Below the pieces are notes generated by a model, which had not been told where the DNA came from, did not search any database, and was given only the letters and a program-made list of their open reading frames with translations. The position numbers were made by a program, and so were the translations under genes. Positions 59,992 to 64,000 of a stretch of DNA of 64,000 nt are shown here, piece by piece. The DNA is taken from assembly GCA_025751475.1 (NCBI GenBank), contig JAOWLD010000003.1:492465-556464 (forward strand). Direction: 5' to 3'. Source of the DNA: Rhodobacteraceae bacterium XHP0102. Lineage in GTDB: Bacteria > Pseudomonadota > Alphaproteobacteria > Rhodobacterales > Rhodobacteraceae. How positions within the stretch are numbered: position 1 is the first letter of the stretch; every line of letters starts with the position of its first letter.

Positions 59992-60498
59992 ATGTCGGTC
60001 ACAAGGGATATCGTTGCCTCATGGCGCAGCCCGCGTGCGGTGATCCGCGCAATGCTTGACCGTGGTCGCCGCGAGGATCGCGCGATTGCCTTTGTGATGA
60101 TCGCCTGTTTCCTGCTTTTTGTGGCCCAATGGCCAAGCCTGAGCCGCGAAGCCTTTCTTGACCCCTCCGTGCCGCTTCAGGCGCGCCTGTCCATCACATT
60201 TTTCTCGATGATGATGGTGATGCCCCTGATGCTGTATATCTTGGCAGCGCTCAGTCATGTTCTGGCAAAAATCACGCGGGGGCGGGGCAGTTTCTATTCA
60301 GCGCGACTGGCGCTGTTTTGGTCGCTTCTGGTCACTTCGCCTTTGTTCTTGCTCTATGGGCTGGTGGCGGGTTTTATCGGGCAAGGACCCGCAATGACGG
60401 CGATGGGTGTTGTCACATTGCTGGGATTTTTTGCGATCTGGCTCTCCTGCCTGTTCGAGGCAGAGCGCGCGCCAGAGGCTGCATCAGAAGGGGTGTAA
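59992..60498 (+). CDS. Yip1 family membrane protein (first copy)
   Basis: The 168-residue inner-membrane protein has four to five hydrophobic segments, with RRGREDRAIAFVMIACFL near residue 24 and a long helix MMMVMPLMLYILAAL. It resembles the Yip1 group, whose bacterial function is unknown. It sits 18 bp after sufD, with a second Yip1 gene behind it. Confidence 0.65.
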   Translation: MSVTRDIVASWRSPRAVIRAMLDRGRREDRAIAFVMIACFLLFVAQWPSLSREAFLDPSVPLQARLSITFFSMMMVMPLMLYILAALSHVLAKITRGRGSFYSARLALFWSLLVTSPLFLLYGLVAGFIGQGPAMTAMGVVTLLGFFAIWLSCLFEAERAPEAASEGV

Positions 60499-60503
60499 AG
60501 GCT

Positions 60504-61100
60504 GTGAACCTGTCGGATTTGCTGAGCTTATCGGGACTGTGGCGCAACACGCGGGACACGATCCGTGCCCCGCATGAGGCCGCGCGCGCCGTGCTTGCCC
60601 TCAACCTGCCGCGCGATGCGTTGTGGCTGGCCTTGGCCTTGGTGATCACCTTATCCACCCTGATGGCCAGTGCGGTGGCAATGATGATGCCCGTGCCGCC
60701 CTCCGACATGGGCCTGCCCATGCCGATTTTCATGGGGATCGTTCAGGCCATTTTCCTCGTTTTGGTGTCTCTGGCCATCGCGGTGATTGGTGGTCGGTTT
60801 GGGGGCAAGGGCGATTTTGACGGGGCGCTTGCGCTGATGATTTGGCTGCAAGCCGTGTTTTTGGTGGTGCAGGCCTTTCAGATAGCAGCGATTGCCGTGG
60901 GCCTTTCTGCCCTATCTAATATTGTCAGCCTCGCCTCAATTCCGTTGTTTTTTTGGTTGATGGCGCAATTTGTCACCGTGCTGCATGGGTTTTCCTCGGT
61001 CTGGAAAACCTTCTGGTCGATTATCATGTTTTTGCTGGCCTTTGGGTTTTTATTGTCACTGGTTGTGACCACCTTTGGGCTTGTGCCCGCAATGCCGTAA
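60504..61100 (+). CDS. Yip1 family membrane protein (second copy)
   Basis: The 198-residue protein starts with GTG after AAGG and has about five membrane helices, including ALWLALALVITLSTLMAS and IFLVLVSLAIAVIGGRFGG. It resembles the preceding Yip1 gene in layout but not closely in sequence. Between sufD and sufS, the pair is part of one operon; a role in Fe-S assembly is only inferred. Confidence 0.65.
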   Translation: MNLSDLLSLSGLWRNTRDTIRAPHEAARAVLALNLPRDALWLALALVITLSTLMASAVAMMMPVPPSDMGLPMPIFMGIVQAIFLVLVSLAIAVIGGRFGGKGDFDGALALMIWLQAVFLVVQAFQIAAIAVGLSALSNIVSLASIPLFFWLMAQFVTVLHGFSSVWKTFWSIIMFLLAFGFLLSLVVTTFGLVPAMP

Positions 61101-61109
61101 AGGGTGCTT

Positions 61110-62330
61110 ATGTTTGACGTTGAAAAAATCCGTGCTGATTTCCCGATCCTCGCCCGCGAGGTGAACGGCAAGCCCCTTGTCTATCTCGACAATGGCGCAA
61201 GCGCGCAAAAGCCGCGCGCGGTGATTGACGCGATGAGCCATGCTTATGCGATGGAATATGCCAATGTGCATCGCGGGCTGCATCACCTGTCGATGGTTGC
61301 GACCGAGGCCTATGAGGCGGTGCGCGGCAAGATTGCACGGTTTCTGGGGGTCAAAGATGAGCGCGAGATTGTCTTTACCACGGGGGCAACAGAAGGGATC
61401 AATTTGGTTTCTTATGGCTGGGCCGCACCGCGTTTGCAGGCGGGTGATGAAATCATCCTGACCGTGGCGGAGCATCACGCCAATATCGTGCCGTGGCATT
61501 TCTTGCGTGAACGCCAAGGGGTGAAACTGGTCTGGGTCGAAACCGATATGAATGGCGATCTTGACCCGCAAGCGATGATTGACGCCATTACCCCGCGCAC
61601 ACGGTTGATTGCCATGTCGCATATGTCAAATGTGCTTGGCACGGTGTTTGACATCAAAACGGTGATTGACGCGGCCCATGCCCGTGGGGTGGCCGTGTTG
61701 ATTGATGGCTCTCAGGCGGCTGTGCATCTGCCGCTTGATCTTGATGCGCTTGGTGCGGATTTTTATGCCATCACGGGGCACAAGCTTTATGGTCCTTCGG
61801 GGTCAGGTGCCATTCATATCAAATCCGCGCGTATGGCGGAGATGCGCCCCTTCTTGGGCGGGGGGGATATGATCCGCGAGGTGCATCGCGATCACATCAC
61901 ATGGAACGATCCACCGATGAAATTTGAGGCAGGCACGCCAGGGATCGTGCAGCAAATTGGCCTCGGCGTGGCGCTGGATTACATGAGCGCGATAGGCATG
62001 GAGGCAATCGCCGCCCATGAGGCCGATCTGACGGAATACGCCCGCACCCGCCTTGCAGGGCTGAATTGGCTGAACATTCAGGGCAATTCCGCCCATAAAG
62101 GCGCGATTTTTTCTTTCACTTTGGACGGGGCGGCGCACGCCCATGACATCTCGACTGTCTTGGACAAAAAAGGCGTGGCGGTGCGCGCGGGCCATCATTG
62201 CGCGCAGCCCTTGATGGACCATATGGGCGTGCCTGCCACCTGCCGCGCCTCCTTTGGGATGTATAACACCCGCGCCGAAGTGGATGCGCTGGTCGAGGCA
62301 TTGGAGCTGTGCCACGATCTTTTCGCCTGA
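61110..62330 (+). CDS. sufS: Cysteine desulfurase SufS
   Basis: SufS provides sulfur to SufBCD. The 406-residue PLP enzyme has Lys225 in [10 protein letters not shown] and Cys364 in [10 protein letters not shown], on the short loop of group II enzymes. It differs from the group I desulfurase at 53.5 kb. ATG follows AAAGGG by 5 bp. No SufE, SufU, sufA or sufT gene follows; the operon ends here against tRNA-Arg. Confidence 0.95.
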   Translation: MFDVEKIRADFPILAREVNGKPLVYLDNGASAQKPRAVIDAMSHAYAMEYANVHRGLHHLSMVATEAYEAVRGKIARFLGVKDEREIVFTTGATEGINLVSYGWAAPRLQAGDEIILTVAEHHANIVPWHFLRERQGVKLVWVETDMNGDLDPQAMIDAITPRTRLIAMSHMSNVLGTVFDIKTVIDAAHARGVAVLIDGSQAAVHLPLDLDALGADFYAITGHKLYGPSGSGAIHIKSARMAEMRPFLGGGDMIREVHRDHITWNDPPMKFEAGTPGIVQQIGLGVALDYMSAIGMEAIAAHEADLTEYARTRLAGLNWLNIQGNSAHKGAIFSFTLDGAAHAHDISTVLDKKGVAVRAGHHCAQPLMDHMGVPATCRASFGMYNTRAEVDALVEALELCHDLFA

Positions 62331-62390
62331 TTACTCCCGCCGCAGCTGTTCGCAAAGGCCCGTTTCGCGCGGTGAACCCCGCATTGGAGA

Positions 62391-62419
62391 TTGCGAAACC
62401 CCGCGCGCGCCGCTAAAAG
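62391..62419 (+). promoter_or_regulatory. Promoter of tRNA-Arg
   Basis: TTGCGA, a 17-bp spacer and TAAAAG end 9 bp before the tRNA. The -35 box is the same as at tRNA-Val(CAC). Confidence 0.5.
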
Positions 62420-62423
62420 CACC

Positions 62424-62491
<68 letters not shown>

Positions 62492-62505
<14 letters not shown>

Positions 62506-62591
62506 TATACTCGAAGTTTACACATGAACTTCGCCATGTACCCCGCAGAAAACACTCAGAAATTCATCATGCTCACACGTGAGCTTTGCCT
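62492..62591 (+). repeat. Left copy of perfect 100-bp inverted repeat
   Basis: The 100 bp starting in the tRNA-Arg T arm are repeated exactly, inverted, at 63788-63887. The repeat holds two internal dyads: CGAAGTT-N8-AACTTCG (62512-62533) and GCTCAC-N2-GTGAGC near its end (62571-62584). It ends shortly before the recombinase gene. Confidence 0.95.
62512..62533 (+). other. Candidate recombinase core site
   Basis: Two 7-bp inverted arms, CGAAGTT and AACTTCG, are separated by 8 bp (TACACATG), 6 bp after the tRNA end. Arms of this size around a 6-8 bp spacer are typical of tyrosine-recombinase crossover sites. The same site occurs in the right copy at 63846-63867. Confidence 0.45.
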
Positions 62592-62605
62592 GAGTGTTGA
62601 CCAAA

Positions 62606-63778
62606 ATGCAGACCAAAAGAGTCCCCTTTACCTTTAACCGTGGCGGTTACTTTTACTTTTCTCGTAGAGTTCCTTCTGACCTCGTGGAGCATTATCGCTA
62701 CCCTCGCATAGTACAGGCCCTGAACACCCAGAACGTCTCCGTTGCTCGTTCACGTGCATCCATGATGGCTTCACAGTTGGAGTCATACTGGGCGCAAATT
62801 CGTCTTGCTCATGCAGATCTTCCTGGAAGGCATTTGCTTAAGCAGAAACAGATACACGCAATCTCAGCGGGTATACCCTCCAGTCTGTCTACTTCTGTCT
62901 CGCTCACTGAAGCGCTGGCAGTTTACCTAGAACGCAAGGGTGCAAATAAGGGTAGGGCATTTAGAATAGCTGCGGAGAGAGCTTGTGGTTATTTGGTTGA
63001 TGTCGCAGGCCTAAAGGATCTTCATGAATATACTCGTCAAGATGCGCTCTCATTTCGTGATTTTCTAGTAAATCGTGGCCTTGTCGGATCAAGTGTTACA
63101 AGGGTTCTGAATTCTGTCAGTGCGGTCTACAACTTTGCTTGTTCAGAATTGGCTCTTGATTTGAAGAACCCTTTTCAGGGGGTTTATCATGATAGAAGTG
63201 CGGGGGTTACCAAGCGCCTTCCTATTTCTGATTTGGAAATAAAAAAGATCCAAGAAGCCTGTCGCAGTCAGAATGATGATTGCCGTTGGCTTATTGCTTT
63301 GATCAGTGACACTGGCTTGAGACTGTCAGAAGCTGCTGGCCTCATGCTGGCAGATATTAAGCTGTCTGATCCAGTCCCTCATCTTGTTGTTAAGCCTAAT
63401 CTGCTGAGGCCATTAAAGACGTCAGGCAGTGAGAGGGTGGTTCCCCTTGTTGGGGCGTCTCTCTGGGCCGCTGAGAGGCTCTGTAAGGCTAATACAGACC
63501 CATCCAGTCCTGCATTCCCACGCTATACCAACTCAGGTCGGGTACAGGCTAATTCAGCTAGTGCTGCACTGAACAAGTGGCTTAAGGCATACGTGTCAAA
63601 AGGATGTACCATTCACAGTTTTCGTCACTCCATGAGGGACAGGCTAAGAGCAGTAGAATGTCCCACTGAAATGGTTGATCAGATAGGTGGTTGGTCTCGT
63701 GGTTCGGTGGGTCAAGGCTACGGCATAGGTTATCCGCTAAATGCCATGCATAGATACCTTTCCAAGATCGTAATATAA
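62606..63778 (+). CDS. Tyrosine recombinase (phage-type integrase)
   Basis: The 390-residue protein is a site-specific recombinase. The N-terminal part (FTFNRGGYFYFSRRVPSDLV) is a DUF6538-type arm/core domain, followed by a SAM-like domain near 110-195. The catalytic domain has Arg in DTGLRLSEAAG, the HxxR motif in HSFRHSMRDRL and WSRGSVGQGYG before the C-terminal Tyr region. Codons end in A/T far more than in the surrounding genes, a mark of transfer. ATG at 62606 is likely; a GTG 12 bp earlier is possible. No other phage gene is seen before the window ends. Confidence 0.9.
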   Translation: MQTKRVPFTFNRGGYFYFSRRVPSDLVEHYRYPRIVQALNTQNVSVARSRASMMASQLESYWAQIRLAHADLPGRHLLKQKQIHAISAGIPSSLSTSVSLTEALAVYLERKGANKGRAFRIAAERACGYLVDVAGLKDLHEYTRQDALSFRDFLVNRGLVGSSVTRVLNSVSAVYNFACSELALDLKNPFQGVYHDRSAGVTKRLPISDLEIKKIQEACRSQNDDCRWLIALISDTGLRLSEAAGLMLADIKLSDPVPHLVVKPNLLRPLKTSGSERVVPLVGASLWAAERLCKANTDPSSPAFPRYTNSGRVQANSASAALNKWLKAYVSKGCTIHSFRHSMRDRLRAVECPTEMVDQIGGWSRGSVGQGYGIGYPLNAMHRYLSKIVI

Positions 63779-63787
63779 AAAGAAGAA

Positions 63788-63887
63788 AGGCAAAGCTCAC
63801 GTGTGAGCATGATGAATTTCTGAGTGTTTTCTGCGGGGTACATGGCGAAGTTCATGTGTAAACTTCGAGTATATGGCGCACCCGAGA
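63788..63887 (-). repeat. Right copy of perfect 100-bp inverted repeat
   Basis: Exact reverse complement of 62492-62591, including the last 14 bases of tRNA-Arg but not the remainder of the tRNA. The bases beyond (63888 on) are unrelated to the tRNA. Confidence 0.95.
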
Positions 63888-63973
63888 TCTGGTTGTATTC
63901 CTGATCCAAGCGCCATTCGCCGTTCAACACTCAATGTTTATTGATATGTCGTAACGACAGTTCATTACAAGTA

Positions 63974-64000
63974 GGTCTCTTTTGGTCAGCAATTTGGTCA
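63974..64000 (-). repeat. Imperfect inverted copy of GACCAAA direct repeats
   Basis: Read on the minus strand, this 27-bp end matches 62598-62624 at 24 of 27 positions. Each contains two GACCAAA units 12 bp apart, a layout typical of integrase arm-type binding sites. The repeat may continue past the window. Confidence 0.6.

Noticed and set aside
63730..63930. 66-codon minus-strand frame over the right inverted repeat
   Set aside because: It consists mainly of the repeat and the antisense of the recombinase end, with no start signal.

Overview
The window looks like the chromosome of an alphaproteobacterium of the order Rhodobacterales (Rhodobacteraceae, roseobacter-like). The main reasons are a CtrA/SciP cell-cycle pair with a CtrA box, an alphaproteobacterial SOS box (GTTC-N7-GTTC), an IscR without the usual cluster cysteines heading a SUF operon, TrmFO, a Usg-family protein, and a complete beta-hydroxyaspartate (bhc) cluster. 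Most genes are GC-rich; the tyrosine recombinase at the right end is clearly more AT-rich.

Positions 1-23.3 kb are mostly housekeeping. They hold the 3' end of lon, an HU-like protein with a basic N-terminal tail, four tRNAs (Val-CAC, Val-TAC and two identical Asp-GTC), mnmA, sciP-ctrA-ligA-recG, and a 40-codon membrane-protein gene behind an SOS box. These are followed by an IscU-like scaffold, hisI, gluQ, trmFO, a putative outer-membrane protein, gyrA, usg, dsbB with a YqaA-type membrane protein, and the glucose-6-phosphate operon zwf-pgl-pgi behind a LacI-type operator.

Positions 24.3-43.1 kb form a catabolic block. It has a NitT/TauT-type ABC transporter, the urease operon ureDAB-C-EFG with a His-rich mini-protein between ureA and ureB, ureidoglycine aminohydrolase, ureidoglycolate lyase, a PuuE-UraD fusion, hydroxyisourate hydrolase, a LysR regulator and membrane urate oxidase PuuD. 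Directly after these come bhcR and bhcABCD. Read together, urate is opened to allantoin and on to ureidoglycolate, which gives urea and glyoxylate; urease hydrolyses the urea, and the beta-hydroxyaspartate cycle turns the glyoxylate into oxaloacetate precursors. The allantoate hydrolysis step and xanthine dehydrogenase are not present here.

Positions 43.1-52.8 kb hold tRNA-Gly(CCC), a cobalamin/C1 operon (RamA-like activator, methyl-THF methyltransferase, MetF and a small 'virulence factor' family protein) that fits a split B12-dependent methionine synthase, ppx/gppA, a FIST-like protein with a small partner, icd and a hydrolase pair.

Positions 52.8-62.3 kb are one long SUF operon: promoter, iscR, cysteine desulfurase, sufB, an FkbM methyltransferase, small membrane proteins, a YbjQ protein, sufC, sufD, two Yip1 proteins and sufS. 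The window ends at tRNA-Arg(CCG), followed by a tyrosine recombinase gene enclosed by perfect 100-bp inverted repeats, one of which contains the 3' end of that tRNA. The most unusual signals are the SOS-box mini-protein, the recombinase with inverted repeats, and the purine-to-glyoxylate-to-bhc gene block.
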